64,000 bases of DNA from Bacillus sp. FJAT-47783 (GTDB lineage Bacteria > Bacillota > Bacilli > Bacillales > Aeribacillaceae). The stretch spans positions 62,001 through 126,000 of the forward strand of contig NZ_JAKZKS010000002.1 of NCBI RefSeq assembly GCF_022808615.1, written 5' to 3'. This document shows, in pieces, positions 1-10,231 of the stretch. A model generated the notes under the pieces. That model saw nothing but the letters and a program-made list of their open reading frames with translations, made no database searches and was not told where the DNA came from. The position numbers and the translations under genes were made by a program. Within the stretch, counting starts at the first letter, position 1. Every line of letters starts with the position of its first letter.

Positions 1-2
1 CG

Positions 3-689
3 GATGAAAAAATTCAGTGGCTTCGAGCTCATACGATTTTAAAGCAGTTGGATAAACAAAAAATGCCATATGGTGTATTAGCTGGTAACCATGATTTAAT
101 TAAAAATAAGTCGTATGAGCCATTTTCATTTTATTTCGGAGAGAAGCGTTTCCGTGGCAAAGAGTATTACGGTGGTTCATACAAAAATAACCGTGGCCAT
201 TATGACTTAATCAAGTTAGGAGATACGCCGTTTATCATTCTTTATATGGGGTGGGGAGTCGGCTCGGATGAAATCGATTGGATGAATCAAGTGCTAAAAG
301 CTTTTCCAGAGCGAATGGCGATTCTTGCCTTTCATAAATATTTACATAAAAATAAAAGACGGACGTTTGAAGGAAGAAAAATCTTTCATGAAGTGGTTAA
401 ACGAAATGAAAATGTAAAGGTTGTGCTAAGTGGCCATTATGATGACAGTGAACACATTGTAACAGAAATTGACGATGATCAAGATGGTACCCCTGACCGC
501 AAAGTGTACGAGATTTTAGCGGATTATCAAGGGGCACCAGAAGGAGGACAAGGATTTTTACGATTGCTCCACTATTATCCAGATCGTTCTAAAATATATG
601 TTCGAACGTATTCGCCATATTTGGACAAGTATTACTATTACTCACCTTTTAAACATCCGGGGAAAGATGAATTTTGGATCGATTTATAG
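3..689 (+). CDS. Metallophosphoesterase, C-terminal part (gene starts before window)
   Basis: The reading frame is open from base 3, so the true start lies upstream and only about 228 residues are visible. The segment carries the GNHD box of calcineurin-like phosphoesterases (LAGNHD near window residue 27), a downstream His in LAFHKYLH and a distal SGHYD in the position where the family usually has GHxH. These are metal-ligand motifs of phosphatases and phosphodiesterases. It ends in a Tyr-rich tail (DKYYYYSP). In B. subtilis the large surface phosphoesterase YvnB lies near hprK, so this may be its counterpart, but that rests on synteny. The altered last motif could affect metal binding. The stop is followed by a bidirectional hairpin. 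Confidence 0.75.
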   Translation, partial: DEKIQWLRAHTILKQLDKQKMPYGVLAGNHDLIKNKSYEPFSFYFGEKRFRGKEYYGGSYKNNRGHYDLIKLGDTPFIILYMGWGVGSDEIDWMNQVLKAFPERMAILAFHKYLHKNKRRTFEGRKIFHEVVKRNENVKVVLSGHYDDSEHIVTEIDDDQDGTPDRKVYEILADYQGAPEGGQGFLRLLHYYPDRSKIYVRTYSPYLDKYYYYSPFKHPGKDEFWIDL

Positions 690-726
690 CAGGTTGAAAT
701 TTTAAAATGGCCAATTCGTTCATGAT

Positions 727-757
727 CATTCAGTAGAGGGAAGCCCCCCACTGAATG
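727..757. terminator. Bidirectional hairpin between convergent genes
   Basis: The arms CATTCAGT and ACTGAATG enclose a G-rich and a C-rich run (GAGGG / CCCCC). It sits between the ends of the convergent phosphoesterase and amidase genes. The arms are nearly the same as the closing hairpin of the structured repeats at 18431-18670 and 52409-52627, so it may be a solo remnant of that family. There is no long T-tract. Confidence 0.55.
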
Positions 758-760
758 AGG

Positions 761-1468
761 TTAATCTTGATTTGAAGCTTTTGTAATGAAAGGAGAATAG
801 CCTTTTTGCTTCAGTTCGTTAGCAAGCCTTTCCGCGTTTTCTAATTTTGTAAAGGCACCAACTTGCACTTTATAAAGGTGCGTGTTAGTTGGCTGAGTTG
901 CTGTTTTCTTTTCAAGTTGATAAAAATGTTGGATGGAGCGTGCCAAAGCCTTTGCACAAGTTTGTCTGTAGCTTTCTGACTTTAATAATGCTGCCTCTTG
1001 TTGATTCGTCATAAACCCGCACTCACATAAGACTGCGGTCATCTTCGTCTCACGTAGGACATGGAAATTGGCTGTTTTCACACCACGGTCTTTTCGACCT
1101 GTTGCTAATACGAGCTCACGCTGAATCTTTTTAGCGAGCTTTTCAGCTTCTTTTGGACGAGATGGATAAATATATGTTTCAATTCCGTGCACATCATTCC
1201 AATGCTTCCCATCTCCGTATGCATTTGCATGAATGGATAGGAACAAGTGAACATCTAAATCATTGGCAATCTTTGTTCTCATTTGTAATGGAACATCGCG
1301 GTCATCTGAATGAGTAAAGAACACGTTTACTTGTTTAAACTTCTTTAACTCTGCTTTTAAATGGTGGGCAACTGATCGGTTAAATTCATACTCTTTCATC
1401 CCATCTACCGTCTGTTTTCCTTTTGTCTCATAGCCATGTCCGGCATCAATCGCAATTTTCATACTCAA
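761..1468 (-). CDS. N-acetylmuramoyl-L-alanine amidase with SPOR domain (CwlC-like)
   Basis: Amidase_3-family zinc hydrolase that cuts the amide bond between muramic acid and the stem peptide. Residues 1-175 hold the catalytic domain: AIDAGHG with the first zinc His, an E in EYEFNRS, the SIHANA His motif and the CECGFMTN region with the catalytic Glu. A SPOR peptidoglycan-binding segment (YKVQVGAFTKLENAERLANELK) closes the protein. There is no signal peptide. This matches CwlC of B. subtilis, which is made in the mother cell and acts at mother-cell lysis, so a late sporulation role is inferred. Start choice: AAGGAGG lies 8 bases before TTG at 1468 and 14 before ATG at 1462; TTG has the better spacing. 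It is divergent from hprK. Confidence 0.85.
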   Translation of the reverse strand: MSMKIAIDAGHGYETKGKQTVDGMKEYEFNRSVAHHLKAELKKFKQVNVFFTHSDDRDVPLQMRTKIANDLDVHLFLSIHANAYGDGKHWNDVHGIETYIYPSRPKEAEKLAKKIQRELVLATGRKDRGVKTANFHVLRETKMTAVLCECGFMTNQQEAALLKSESYRQTCAKALARSIQHFYQLEKKTATQPTNTHLYKVQVGAFTKLENAERLANELKQKGYSPFITKASNQD

Positions 1469-1663
1469 GTACAATTCCTCCTTTTTATCGTCTTCATTTA
1501 CCTTTTAGACGGAAACGGGCCAAAGAGTAGCATTTACAATGTTGATTCCTTTGTAGTTTTGGTCAAGGTGGAAAAATGCTACAATATAGGAGTGTGAAAT
1601 GAGATTACAGTTACGCTCATCATAGAGAAGGATGACATCATGATGGTGAAGGAGGAAAATGAG

Positions 1664-2599
1664 GTGCTCAAGGTTCGTACGAAAGATATTATTGAAAATT
1701 TTCAAATGGAGTTAATTAGTGGAGGAGAAGGGGTTAGCCGCCCTATTACGACGAGTGATTTATCAAGACCAGGTATAGAAATCGCAGGTTTTTTTACATA
1801 TTATCCGAAAGAACGTGTTCAACTTTTAGGGATGACAGAACTTACATTTTTTCAAAAATTAACGGATGAGGAAAAGGCTAGCCGCATGGCTCAATTATGT
1901 ACAGAGGCAACTCCAGCGATCATTGTATCTCGCGATATGGATGTCCCTAAGGAATTAATTGAAGCATCTGAAGAGGCGAATGTTCCGGTATTGCGGTCAC
2001 CATTAAAAACGACAAGGTTAGCAAGCCGATTAACCAATTTTTTAGAGAGTAAGCTTGCCCCAACGACAGCTATTCATGGTGTATTAGTCGATATTTACGG
2101 TGTAGGTGTTTTAATAACAGGAAAAAGTGGTGTCGGGAAAAGTGAAGCCGCTTTAGAATTAGTTAAACGCGGACATCGTCTCGTTGCAGACGATTGTGTA
2201 GAAATTCGCCAAGAAGATCAAGATACACTCATTGGAAATGCCCCTGAATTAATTCGTCATTTATTAGAAATCCGTGGTCTCGGAATCATTGATGTCATGA
2301 CATTATTTGGCGCGGGTGCAGTAAGAAACTACAAGCGTATTACGCTTGTCATTAACTTGGAGCTTTGGGATCAAACGAAACAATATGATCGGTTAGGGCT
2401 TGAAGAAGAGAAGATGAAAATTTTAGATACAGAAATTACCCGTTTAACAGTTCCCGTTCGTCCAGGACGTAACTTGGCCGTGATTATCGAAGTGGCCGCA
2501 ATGAATTATCGCTTGAAAAAAATGGGTTTCAATGCGGCGAAACAATTTACAAACAAATTAGCCAATGTTATTGAAGAGGACCATGAGGAGTTTCAATAA
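1664..2599 (+). CDS. hprK: HPr kinase/phosphorylase
   Basis: Bifunctional sensor of carbon catabolite control that phosphorylates HPr and Crh on Ser46 with ATP or pyrophosphate and removes the phosphate with Pi. Visible are the N-terminal domain (about 1-130), the P-loop GKSGVGKS, the family signature [17 protein letters not shown] and the C-terminal [10 protein letters not shown] segment. At 311 residues it has the family length. GTG at 1664 is chosen because AAGGAGG lies 8 bases upstream and translation gives VLKVRTKD, which aligns with known HprK N termini; an in-frame ATG at 1640 with a weaker site is the alternative. Its substrate Crh is encoded at 19772. It heads the hprK-lgt-yvoD-ppaX-yvoF cluster. 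Confidence 0.96.
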   Translation: MLKVRTKDIIENFQMELISGGEGVSRPITTSDLSRPGIEIAGFFTYYPKERVQLLGMTELTFFQKLTDEEKASRMAQLCTEATPAIIVSRDMDVPKELIEASEEANVPVLRSPLKTTRLASRLTNFLESKLAPTTAIHGVLVDIYGVGVLITGKSGVGKSEAALELVKRGHRLVADDCVEIRQEDQDTLIGNAPELIRHLLEIRGLGIIDVMTLFGAGAVRNYKRITLVINLELWDQTKQYDRLGLEEEKMKILDTEITRLTVPVRPGRNLAVIIEVAAMNYRLKKMGFNAAKQFTNKLANVIEEDHEEFQ

Positions 2600-2626
2600 A
2601 AAAATGTTTGGAGAGGAATGAAAGTA

Positions 2627-3445
2627 GTGGAAGCAACGATTCAACCATTAGACCGCGTCGCGTTTGAATTAGGTCCAATCCAAGTGTATTGGTACGGTCT
2701 TATTATCGGTTTCGGCGCATTACTGGGGCTTTGGTTAGCTGTAAGAGAAAGTGAACGACGCGGGTTACATAAAGATTTGTTTGTCGATTTAGTGTTAATC
2801 GCATTGCCGTTAGCGATTGTTGGCGCTCGTACTTATTACGTTCTGTTTCAATGGGATTATTATTCTCAAAACCTTGCTGACATTCCAAAAATTTGGCAAG
2901 GAGGGCTTGCGATTCATGGTGGATTAATCGCAGCGATTTTAACAGGATACGTATTTGCCAGAGTTAAGAACGTATCCTTTTGGAAAATTGTCGATATTGC
3001 CGCACCTAGTATTATTCTTGGGCAAGCAATCGGTCGTTGGGGAAACTTTATGAACCAGGAGGCACATGGTGGTCCTGTCACAAGGGAGTTTCTTGAAAAC
3101 TTACATCTACCTGATTTTATTATTAACCAAATGTATATTAACGGACAGTATTACCACCCAACATTCCTATATGAATCAATATGGAATTTGATAGGATTTG
3201 TCATTCTTCTTTCACTTCGGAAAGTGAATTTACGTCAGGGAGAATTGTTTTTATCGTACGTCATTTGGTATTCAATCGGCCGCTTCTTTATAGAAGAAAT
3301 GCGAACAGATAGCTTAATGTTAACGGAGTCCCTTCGAATCGCCCAGGTTGTTTCTATCTCGCTTATTGTCGTAGCGGTTTTGATCCTTATCATTCGTAGA
3401 GTGACGGGCATGGCGAATAAACGATATTTAGATCCAGAAAAATAA
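2627..3445 (+). CDS. lgt: Prolipoprotein diacylglyceryl transferase
   Basis: Membrane enzyme that moves diacylglycerol from phosphatidylglycerol to the lipobox Cys of prolipoproteins, the first step of lipoprotein maturation. About seven hydrophobic segments are visible, with the Lgt signature [14 protein letters not shown] near residue 140, GGLAIHGGL earlier and YHPTFLYES later. GTG at 2627 sits 10 bases after GAGAGG and gives a family-like N terminus ([17 protein letters not shown]); ATG at 2618 overlaps the ribosome-binding site. It begins 27 bases after hprK, a conserved pairing. Likely substrates in this window include the NosL, YtkA-like and YfiY-like lipoproteins. Confidence 0.96.
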   Translation: MEATIQPLDRVAFELGPIQVYWYGLIIGFGALLGLWLAVRESERRGLHKDLFVDLVLIALPLAIVGARTYYVLFQWDYYSQNLADIPKIWQGGLAIHGGLIAAILTGYVFARVKNVSFWKIVDIAAPSIILGQAIGRWGNFMNQEAHGGPVTREFLENLHLPDFIINQMYINGQYYHPTFLYESIWNLIGFVILLSLRKVNLRQGELFLSYVIWYSIGRFFIEEMRTDSLMLTESLRIAQVVSISLIVVAVLILIIRRVTGMANKRYLDPEK

Positions 3446-3457
3446 GGGGGATGAAGG

Positions 3458-4411
3458 ATGGATGTAAAGGCGAGCATTCGAGCAGGTTGGAAAGTAGGGT
3501 TGAGTACGACGTGGACACTTGGGAAAGTCATTTTTCCTATTACGCTCCTTGTCTCGGTTTTACAGCATACATGGTTATTAGATTGGATTATTGACTTCAT
3601 TACGCCAGCAATGGGTATTTTTGGCTTGCAAGGGGATGCGGCGATTCCGCTCGTGCTCGGTAACTTTTTAAATTTATATGCAGGGATTGGCGCGATTTTA
3701 ACGTTAGATTTAACTGTAAAAGAAGTGTTCATTCTTGCCGTCATGCTTTCTTTCTCTCATAATTTAATCATCGAATCTACCGTTGCGAGTAAAGTTGGCA
3801 TTAAGGTGTGGGTGATTTTAGTTGTTCGTTTAGGTCTTGCCTTCTTCTCTGCCATTGTCATTAATTTGCTGTGGCAAGGCGGGGGAGAAAAAGCGAAGTA
3901 TGGCTTTATTTCGCAATCAGAAGAATCAGTATCAGGTTGGTTTGCTATTTTCGTTGATGGCTTGGAAAAAGCAGCGATTGGTGTCATTCAGTTAGCGATC
4001 ATTGTGATTCCGTTAATGATGATCATTCAATTTATGAAAGATTTAGGGTGGCTCCATACATTTTCTAAATGGATGGCACCTGTTACACGCGCTCTCGGGA
4101 TGAAAGAAAACACGTCGATGACATTAGTGGCTGGTTTAACAATTGGTTTAGCCTACGGTGCAGGTGTCATGATTCAAGCGGTGAAAGAAGATGGTGTTAG
4201 TAAACGAGATTTAACGTTAGCTTTTATCTTTTTAGTCGCTTGCCATGCAGTAGTAGAAGATACGTTAATATTCGTTCCGCTTGGGATTCCTGTGTTACCT
4301 CTTCTCATTATACGGTTAGTGGCAGCGGTTATGTTAACGATGATGGTTGGATTTGTTTGGAAGAAAAAAGTGGGTGTTACAGCAAGGGAAGGAGCAGCAT
4401 ATGAAAATTAA
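3458..4411 (+). CDS. yvoD: Nucleoside-recognition (Gate) domain membrane protein, YvoD-like
   Basis: Polytopic membrane protein of 317 residues with two Gate/nucleoside-recognition modules, related to the SpmA/SpmB group. Seven to nine hydrophobic stretches are visible; repeated [12 protein letters not shown] and [15 protein letters not shown] segments resemble the paired helices of this family. The transported substrate, if any, is unknown. It starts 12 bases after lgt with a GGGGGATGAAGG ribosome site and its end overlaps ppaX by 11 bases, so the two are translationally coupled. The name follows synteny with B. subtilis lgt-yvoD-ppaX. Confidence 0.8.
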   Translation: MDVKASIRAGWKVGLSTTWTLGKVIFPITLLVSVLQHTWLLDWIIDFITPAMGIFGLQGDAAIPLVLGNFLNLYAGIGAILTLDLTVKEVFILAVMLSFSHNLIIESTVASKVGIKVWVILVVRLGLAFFSAIVINLLWQGGGEKAKYGFISQSEESVSGWFAIFVDGLEKAAIGVIQLAIIVIPLMMIIQFMKDLGWLHTFSKWMAPVTRALGMKENTSMTLVAGLTIGLAYGAGVMIQAVKEDGVSKRDLTLAFIFLVACHAVVEDTLIFVPLGIPVLPLLIIRLVAAVMLTMMVGFVWKKKVGVTAREGAAYEN

Positions 4412-5042
4412 TACGTTATTATTTGATTTAGACGGAACATTAATTAATACAAATGACTTAATTATTGAGTCCTTTATGCATACGTTAGAGCATTATTTTC
4501 CCGGACGGTTTACCCGTAAGGATATATTATCCTTTATCGGACCTCCGCTCATAGATACGTTTGGCAAATTAGATCCAGATCGTATGGAAGAAATGGTAGC
4601 CACATACCGAAAATTTAATCATGAACAGCACGATATTCTCGTAAAAGAGTTTGAGACAGTTTATGATACAGTGAAAACACTTCATGAAAAAGGGTATAAG
4701 TTAGGGATTGTGACAACAAAAATTCGTGAAACGGTGAATATGGGTTTAAAGCTTACAAAGCTTGATACATTTTTCGATGTCGTCGTGACCCTTGATGATG
4801 TTGAACACGCCAAGCCGCATCCAGAACCGATTTTGAAAGCATTAGCACAATTAGATGCGAAGCCTGAGGAAGCGATGATGATTGGTGACAATGTTCACGA
4901 TATTGATGCAGGAAAAAATGCTGGAACGAAAACAGTGGGTGTTGCATGGAGTTTGAAAGGGGAAGAGTATATTCGCTCCCATAACCCTGATTATATCGTA
5001 TCAAAGATGAGCGATATTCTGTCAATCGTTGGAGTGGAATAA
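4401..5042 (+). CDS. ppaX: Pyrophosphatase PpaX (HAD superfamily)
   Basis: HAD hydrolase that removes pyrophosphate formed when HprK/P dephosphorylates P-Ser-HPr. Residues 6-13 hold the nucleophile motif FDLDGTLI; the second motif is VTTKI near residue 103, a Lys in KPHPEP and the acidic motif MIGDNVHDI follow. ATG at 4401 with AAGGGAAGGAG 6 bases upstream gives 213 residues, the length of PpaX; a longer frame from 4347 would lie inside yvoD. Proximity to hprK supports PpaX over other HAD phosphatases such as Gph. The overlap with yvoD implies one transcript. Confidence 0.93.
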   Translation: MKINTLLFDLDGTLINTNDLIIESFMHTLEHYFPGRFTRKDILSFIGPPLIDTFGKLDPDRMEEMVATYRKFNHEQHDILVKEFETVYDTVKTLHEKGYKLGIVTTKIRETVNMGLKLTKLDTFFDVVVTLDDVEHAKPHPEPILKALAQLDAKPEEAMMIGDNVHDIDAGKNAGTKTVGVAWSLKGEEYIRSHNPDYIVSKMSDILSIVGVE

Positions 5043-5044
5043 GT

Positions 5045-5557
5045 GTGAGAAGAACGACAAAATATCCTATAGGCGGTCCGAATTCATTATGGCAAGTTTA
5101 CAAAACCGTTTCATTTTGGAAAGTGTTTAAAAATGTCATCATTATTTTTATCGGTCGATTTTTACCCTTTATGTCGGTAAAAAATTGGCTGTATCGAACG
5201 TTTTTAAGAATGAACATAGGTCCGTATTCATCACTCGCCTTTATGGTCATGGTCGATATCATGTTTCCAGAAAAAATAAAAGTCGGGCGAAATAGTATAA
5301 TTGGTTATAACACGACCATTCTTGCTCACGAATATTTAGTTGATGAATACCGTCTCGGAGAAGTTGAAATTGGAGATGAAGTAATGGTCGGCGCCAACAG
5401 TACCATTCTTCCTGGTGTTAAAATTGGAAACCGTGCCATTGTAGCGGCAGGAACCGTCGTCCATAAAGACGTTCCTGAAGGCTGTTTCGTTGGCGGCAAC
5501 CCAATGCAACTTATTTATACAAAAGAAGAAATGGAAAAACGGAAAGAAAAGGTATGA
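5045..5557 (+). CDS. yvoF: Hexapeptide-repeat acyltransferase, YvoF-like
   Basis: Left-handed beta-helix acyltransferase of 170 residues. Hexapeptide repeats run from about residue 85 to 150 (IKVGRNSIIGYNTTIL, VEIGDEVMVGANSTIL, VKIGNRAIVAAGTVVH), ending in the FVGGNP turn typical of LacA/NodL/CysE relatives. A hydrophobic N-terminal third (residues 25-70) precedes the helix. The acceptor is unknown. GTG at 5045 is two bases after the ppaX stop. It is last in the hprK cluster and its stop lies within a terminator hairpin. Confidence 0.85.
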   Translation: MRRTTKYPIGGPNSLWQVYKTVSFWKVFKNVIIIFIGRFLPFMSVKNWLYRTFLRMNIGPYSSLAFMVMVDIMFPEKIKVGRNSIIGYNTTILAHEYLVDEYRLGEVEIGDEVMVGANSTILPGVKIGNRAIVAAGTVVHKDVPEGCFVGGNPMQLIYTKEEMEKRKEKV

Positions 5558-5585
5558 GTAAAAGAGAGACTCGTACCTTTTTTTC
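5550..5585 (+). terminator. Rho-independent terminator of the hprK-yvoF cluster
   Basis: AGGTATGAGT pairs with ACTCGTACCT (one G:T pair) and is followed by seven Ts. The left arm includes the yvoF stop codon. Confidence 0.85.
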
Positions 5586-5598
5586 ATACCAAATTAAA

Positions 5599-5731
5599 GG
5601 GAATCCGCAAGTTTGTTTCATATTCTCGCAAGTTTTGAAAGAAATCCGCAAGTAGTGAAAAATAGTCCACGAGTTCAAGAAAGAAATCCACAAGTTATGA
5701 AAATAGTACGCAAATCAAGAAAAAAATCCAT
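5599..5731. repeat. Tract of six degenerate ~20-bp repeats
   Basis: Successive units share the pattern ATCCGCAAGT followed by a purine-rich GAAA run (ATCCGCAAGT, CTCGCAAGTT, ATCCGCAAGT, GTCCACGAGT, ATCCACAAGT, GTACGCAAAT) at roughly 19-22-base steps. The same units occur in inverse orientation at 59816-59925. No ORF or stable fold explains the tract. It lies between a terminator and the his promoter. Confidence 0.75.
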
Positions 5732-5851
5732 AACCTTTAACTTTATTGACCTTCATAACAATTTGTAAGCAGGAATTATAATAATTTTGTGTAATTAACA
5801 GATATCAATGTAAAATTTTCCGAAAATAATTAAAAATGTATCATTTGAGTA

Positions 5852-5880
5852 TTGATTGAAAACCTTTATTTTGGTAGTAT
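5852..5880 (+). promoter_or_regulatory. Sigma-A promoter of the his operon
   Basis: TTGATT at 5852 and TAGTAT at 5875 are 17 bases apart, 46 bases before hisZ. I see no T-box or attenuator between it and the start codon, so regulation by histidine is not apparent here. Confidence 0.7.
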
Positions 5881-5925
5881 GGTAGCATATTAGCGAATTA
5901 AAGGATTTTTGGGGGGTGCCAGCGA

Positions 5926-7101
5926 GTGTTTATGTTTGAGAAACCGCTTGGGATGCGTGATACGCTTCCGAATTTATATGCGGTCAAGACATCTGTACGA
6001 AATGAAATTGTCAATGAAATTGAACGATGGGGATATGAAATGCTTGAAACACCGACATTAGAATTTTATGAAACCGTCGGTGTGCAGTCAGCTATAGTAG
6101 AAAATCAACTATTCAAGCTATTGGATCAACAAGGACATACGTTAGTGTTACGTCCAGATATGACGACTCCCATTGCTCGTGTGGCTGCTTCAAAATTATA
6201 TAAGGAAAATAGTCCGCTCCGCTTAGCATACGTAGCAAATGTTTTTCGAGCTCAGCATCACGAAGGCGGACGACCAGCGGAGTTTGAACAAATTGGTGTG
6301 GAATTGATTGGAGACGGTACGACTAGTGCAGATGCTGAAGTGATTGCCTTAATGGTATTTACGTTAAAAGCTGCTGGTTTAGAACAGTTTAAAATTTCCA
6401 TCGGGCATGTCGGATTTGCCCATGCTTTATTTGAAGAGATTCTTGGTAATGAAGAACGGTCCAAAGAGCTACAACAATTTTTATATGAGAAAAATTTTGT
6501 CGGCTATCGCGAACATGTTAAAAATCTAGCATTATCGCAAATTGATAAAGAGCGACTATTAAACGTTCTTCACCTGAAAGGCGGGATTGAGAAAGCAGAA
6601 GATGCGATGATGATTGTTCAATGTGAAAAAGGGAAACAAGCGCTCGTTCAGTTGCAAAATTTGTGGAAGCAGCTTGAAGCATACGGTGTGGAAAAATATA
6701 TTAAGCTCGAATTAAATACGGTAAGCCATATGAGCTATTATACAGGTATCATTTTTGAGTTATATGCTAATCATGTCGGGTTTCCAATTGGAAATGGCGG
6801 TAGGTATGACCAACTATTGGCTCAATTTGACCGACCAGCACCTGCAACTGGATTTGGGATAAAAATTGATCATTTAGTCGTCGCTTTAGGAGATGCAGCA
6901 AAAACCCGTCCTATGTATGGGGTGATTTTTAGTGAAGAACAGCGAAAGGAAGCGTTTCGTGAGGCAATGAAGCTTCGAAGTGAAGGGAAGCTTGTTGTGA
7001 TGCAAAGTATTTCCGGTGTAAAAGATATTGATCAATTTGTTCAATCGTTTGAGGAAGTGCAGTACTTTCTCGGAAAACCGGGAAAGGAGCGAGCTGAATG
7101 A
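5926..7101 (+). CDS. hisZ: ATP phosphoribosyltransferase regulatory subunit
   Basis: HisRS-like protein without tRNA-charging activity that pairs with the short HisG to form active ATP phosphoribosyltransferase. It has class II synthetase-type motifs: [12 protein letters not shown] at the N terminus, [18 protein letters not shown] (motif 2 region) and [11 protein letters not shown] near residue 295. The C-terminal anticodon domain of true HisRS is reduced. GTG at 5926 follows a GGGGGG run and gives [12 protein letters not shown], as in B. subtilis. The stop overlaps hisG by 4 bases, as expected for two subunits of one enzyme. Confidence 0.95.
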   Translation: MFMFEKPLGMRDTLPNLYAVKTSVRNEIVNEIERWGYEMLETPTLEFYETVGVQSAIVENQLFKLLDQQGHTLVLRPDMTTPIARVAASKLYKENSPLRLAYVANVFRAQHHEGGRPAEFEQIGVELIGDGTTSADAEVIALMVFTLKAAGLEQFKISIGHVGFAHALFEEILGNEERSKELQQFLYEKNFVGYREHVKNLALSQIDKERLLNVLHLKGGIEKAEDAMMIVQCEKGKQALVQLQNLWKQLEAYGVEKYIKLELNTVSHMSYYTGIIFELYANHVGFPIGNGGRYDQLLAQFDRPAPATGFGIKIDHLVVALGDAAKTRPMYGVIFSEEQRKEAFREAMKLRSEGKLVVMQSISGVKDIDQFVQSFEEVQYFLGKPGKERAE

Positions 7102-7742
7102 GTGAGTGGTTAACGATTGCGATGCCGAAGGGGCGAATTTTTGAAGAAGCAGCGAAGCTTCTAAAGCGGGCAGGTTATACGCTGCCAGAAGAATTAAACG
7201 AGTCGCGAAAGCTTATTTTAGATGTCCCATCCAATCAAATTCGCTACATATTAGCAAAACCGATGGACGTAACAACATATGTTGAGCATGGTGTAGCAGA
7301 TGTAGGGATTGTTGGAAAAGATGTTTTACTCGAGGAAGAGCGTGACGTATATGAAGTGTTAGATTTAAATATTAGTCCATGTCATCTAGCAGTAGCTGGT
7401 TTACCTAATGGCAAAATAAGTGATGTCGCTCCGAAAGTGGCGACAAAATATCCAAACGTTGCATCTAAGTATTTTCGAGAACAAGGTGAGCAAGTAGAAA
7501 TTATTCGTTTAAACGGTTCCATTGAACTTGCTCCATTAATCGGATTAGCTGAGCGTATCGTCGATATCGTATCTACGGGAAGAACGTTAAAGGAAAATGG
7601 ATTAGTAGAGCTTGAGCATATTGTTCATATTACTTCACGACTAATCGTTAATCCTGTTAGTTATCGAATGAAAGATCAAGAAATTGATAAGTTAGTGGAA
7701 CGGTTAGCACATGTTGTAGAGGACGAGCAAGGAGTGAGGTAA
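7098..7742 (+). CDS. hisG: ATP phosphoribosyltransferase catalytic subunit (short form)
   Basis: Catalyses the first step of histidine synthesis, joining ATP and PRPP. At 214 residues this is the short HisG that lacks the histidine-binding domain and requires HisZ. Visible: [11 protein letters not shown] at the N terminus, [12 protein letters not shown] and the PRPP loop region [16 protein letters not shown]. It overlaps hisZ (ATGA) and abuts hisD with no gap. Confidence 0.96.
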   Translation: MSEWLTIAMPKGRIFEEAAKLLKRAGYTLPEELNESRKLILDVPSNQIRYILAKPMDVTTYVEHGVADVGIVGKDVLLEEERDVYEVLDLNISPCHLAVAGLPNGKISDVAPKVATKYPNVASKYFREQGEQVEIIRLNGSIELAPLIGLAERIVDIVSTGRTLKENGLVELEHIVHITSRLIVNPVSYRMKDQEIDKLVERLAHVVEDEQGVR

Positions 7743-9011
7743 ATGGAAATCGTAAAAGGTACAAATAAAAACATCAGTTTGCGTCGGTCCATTGAATCAG
7801 GGACGGATTCTCAGCAAGAAGTCGTCAAAAAAATATTAGATGATGTAAAACAACGTGGCGATGAAGCTATTAAACAATATACAGAAGCATTCGATCATGT
7901 TTCACTTTCTTCATTTAAAGTTTCAGAAGAAGAAATCGAAGAGGCTTATAAACAAATAGATGAAGAATTTATTGAGATCATCCGCGAAGCAGCGCAAAAT
8001 ATTTATTCCTTTCATGAAAAACAAAAAAGAGAATCATGGTTTTATTATGAGGCAAATGGAACGATGCTTGGGCAAAAAATCACGCCACTCGACTCTGTTG
8101 GTGTGTATGTACCAGGAGGAACAGCAGCGTACCCGTCCTCTGTATTAATGAATGTGATACCAGCAAAAGTGGCAGGTGTTGAGAGAATTGTGTTAACATC
8201 TCCTCCGAATAAAGCAGGAACGTTACCGCCGAGTGTTCTCGTCGCTGCCTATGAAGCGGGTGTAACGGAAATGTATAAAGTAGGCGGTGCACAAGCGATT
8301 GCAGGTCTTGCTTACGGTACGGAATCGATGATTCCTGTTGATAAAATTGTAGGGCCTGGAAATATATTTGTCGCCCTTGCAAAACGTCAAGTGTTTGGTT
8401 TCGTCGATATTGATATGATCGCAGGACCAAGTGAGATTGTTATTTTAGCGGATGAGTCTGCTGATCCACAAGAAGTGGCTGCTGATTTACTTTCGCAAGC
8501 AGAACATGACCCGTTAGCAACAAGTATACTCATCACAACTTCAGACCGTTTAGCAGAGCAAGTTCAACAAGAAGTCGCTAGACAACTAGAGACCTTACCT
8601 AGAAAAGAAATTGCCTCAGCATCCATTTATGATTACGGGAAAATTTATGTCGTTGATTCCATTTCTGAAGGGGTAAACGTTGTCAATGAATTAGCTCCAG
8701 AGCATTTAGAAATTTTGACAACAAATCCGGAAGAACAATTAAGCGACATTCGACATGCAGGAGCGATATTTTTAGGAAGATATAGTTCAGAACCTGTCGG
8801 TGATTATTTTGCCGGTCCGAATCATGTCTTGCCGACAAATGGAACGGCACGATTTTCAAGTCCGTTAAATGTGGACGATTTTGTGAAAAAATCAAGCATC
8901 ATTAAATACAGTCAGGAGGCATTCATGGAGAAAGCTTCGAAAATTGCAAAGCTTGCTCGTTTTGAAGGGTTAGAAGCTCATGCTCGTGCGATCGAAACAC
9001 GGTTAAAATAA
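7743..9011 (+). CDS. hisD: Histidinol dehydrogenase
   Basis: Zinc-dependent, NAD-dependent four-electron dehydrogenase that converts L-histidinol to L-histidine. The family signature surrounds [13 protein letters not shown] and [14 protein letters not shown]; zinc ligands are expected in [11 protein letters not shown] (Gln and His) and in the C-terminal region, and the catalytic Glu-His pair lies in LAPEHLEI and the GPNHVLPT segment. At 422 residues it is of normal length. ATG at 7743 directly follows the hisG stop with AAGGAGTGAGG as ribosome site. Confidence 0.97.
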   Translation: MEIVKGTNKNISLRRSIESGTDSQQEVVKKILDDVKQRGDEAIKQYTEAFDHVSLSSFKVSEEEIEEAYKQIDEEFIEIIREAAQNIYSFHEKQKRESWFYYEANGTMLGQKITPLDSVGVYVPGGTAAYPSSVLMNVIPAKVAGVERIVLTSPPNKAGTLPPSVLVAAYEAGVTEMYKVGGAQAIAGLAYGTESMIPVDKIVGPGNIFVALAKRQVFGFVDIDMIAGPSEIVILADESADPQEVAADLLSQAEHDPLATSILITTSDRLAEQVQQEVARQLETLPRKEIASASIYDYGKIYVVDSISEGVNVVNELAPEHLEILTTNPEEQLSDIRHAGAIFLGRYSSEPVGDYFAGPNHVLPTNGTARFSSPLNVDDFVKKSSIIKYSQEAFMEKASKIAKLARFEGLEAHARAIETRLK

Positions 9012-9024
9012 GGGGGAAGAAACG

Positions 9025-9612
9025 TTGGAACGTACGTCTACCGTTATTCGAAAAACGAATGAAACAAATATTCAATTAACATTGGCAATAGATGGTGATG
9101 GAGAATCAAGTTTAGAGACGGGAGTCCCGTTTCTCTCACATATGCTTGATTTATTTACGAAACATGGACAGTTTAATCTCGATGTGGTCGCAAATGGAGA
9201 TATTGAGATTGATGACCACCATACGACAGAAGATATCGGCATTTGTCTTGGCCAGGCACTACGAGAAGCTCTTCTCGATAAAAAAGGAATCAAGCGTTAC
9301 GGGAATGCTTTTGTTCCGATGGATGAAGCGTTGGCCCAAGTCGTTGTTGATTTAAGTAATCGCCCTCATTTTGAATTGAAAGGAGACTTTCCAGCAGCAA
9401 CCGTGGGGACGTTTGATACAGAGCTCGTTCATGAATTTTTGTGGAAATTAGCGTTAGAAGCACGGATGAATTTACACGTGATCGTTCACTACGGTCGTAA
9501 TACACACCATATGATTGAAGCGGTTTTTAAAGCATTAGGTCGAGCGTTAGATGAAGCAACGATGATTGATCCTCGCATCAAAGGGGTTCCATCTACGAAA
9601 GGGATGTTGTAA
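9025..9612 (+). CDS. hisB: Imidazoleglycerol-phosphate dehydratase
   Basis: Mn-dependent dehydratase of the sixth pathway step. The two metal-binding His clusters are clear: [10 protein letters not shown] near residue 68 and [19 protein letters not shown] near residue 155; [10 protein letters not shown] precedes them. At 195 residues it is the monofunctional form without the histidinol phosphatase fused in enterobacteria. It starts with TTG at 9025 after AAGGGGGAAG. Confidence 0.97.
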   Translation: MERTSTVIRKTNETNIQLTLAIDGDGESSLETGVPFLSHMLDLFTKHGQFNLDVVANGDIEIDDHHTTEDIGICLGQALREALLDKKGIKRYGNAFVPMDEALAQVVVDLSNRPHFELKGDFPAATVGTFDTELVHEFLWKLALEARMNLHVIVHYGRNTHHMIEAVFKALGRALDEATMIDPRIKGVPSTKGML

Positions 9613-9613
9613 G

Positions 9614-10228
9614 ATGATCGGAATTGTCGATTACGGGATGGGAAATTTATTCAGTGTTAGTAAAGCGTTAGAACGATTAAAAGCACCGTATTTCATTTCA
9701 AGTAACACAGATGAATTGAAAAAGGCCACCGGGTATATTTTACCTGGAGTCGGCGCCTTTAAAGATGCGATGTTTTTACTGAATGAGACGGGACTTGCCA
9801 CATTATTAAAAGAAGAAGTAACGAACGGAAAGCCGCTCTTTGGCATTTGTTTAGGAATGCAGCTGTTATTTGATGAAAGTGAAGAAAATGGACAAACGAA
9901 AGGGCTTGGTTTTTTAAGTGGGCGAATAAAAAGAATGATCATTCCATCATTGAAAGTTCCTCATATGGGATGGAATAAGCTTACCTTTCACAAAAGTCAT
10001 GAACTTTTAAATGGATTGGAAGAAGACTATGCCTATTTTGTGCATTCGTACTATGCGGTATCAAATGATTCGGATATTATTCTAGCAAGTGCTGAATACG
10101 GTGTTTTAGTACCTGCCATTGTTGGAAAAGGTCCGGTAGTTGGAACACAATTTCATCCAGAAAAGAGCAGTGCATTAGGAATCGCCATTTTAAGAAATTT
10201 TATCCAGATGGTAGAAGGGGAGAAATAA
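9614..10228 (+). CDS. hisH: Imidazole glycerol phosphate synthase, glutaminase subunit
   Basis: Class I glutamine amidotransferase that supplies ammonia to HisF. The nucleophile Cys is in [11 protein letters not shown] (about residue 80) and the His-Glu pair in [10 protein letters not shown] (about residue 183). ATG at 9614 lies one base after the hisB stop and gives [11 protein letters not shown], the family N terminus; a longer frame from 9566 would overlap hisB. The protein has 204 residues. Confidence 0.97.
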   Translation: MIGIVDYGMGNLFSVSKALERLKAPYFISSNTDELKKATGYILPGVGAFKDAMFLLNETGLATLLKEEVTNGKPLFGICLGMQLLFDESEENGQTKGLGFLSGRIKRMIIPSLKVPHMGWNKLTFHKSHELLNGLEEDYAYFVHSYYAVSNDSDIILASAEYGVLVPAIVGKGPVVGTQFHPEKSSALGIAILRNFIQMVEGEK

Positions 10229-10231
10229 AAA

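Noticed and set aside
5599-5731. CRISPR-like regular repeats
   Set aside because: Units are only about 20 bases, adjoining, degenerate and without unique spacers; no cas gene is present.
5558-5925. T-box leader for the his operon
   Set aside because: I found no AGGGTGGNACCGCG-type T-box sequence, specifier hairpin or leader terminator between the promoter and hisZ.
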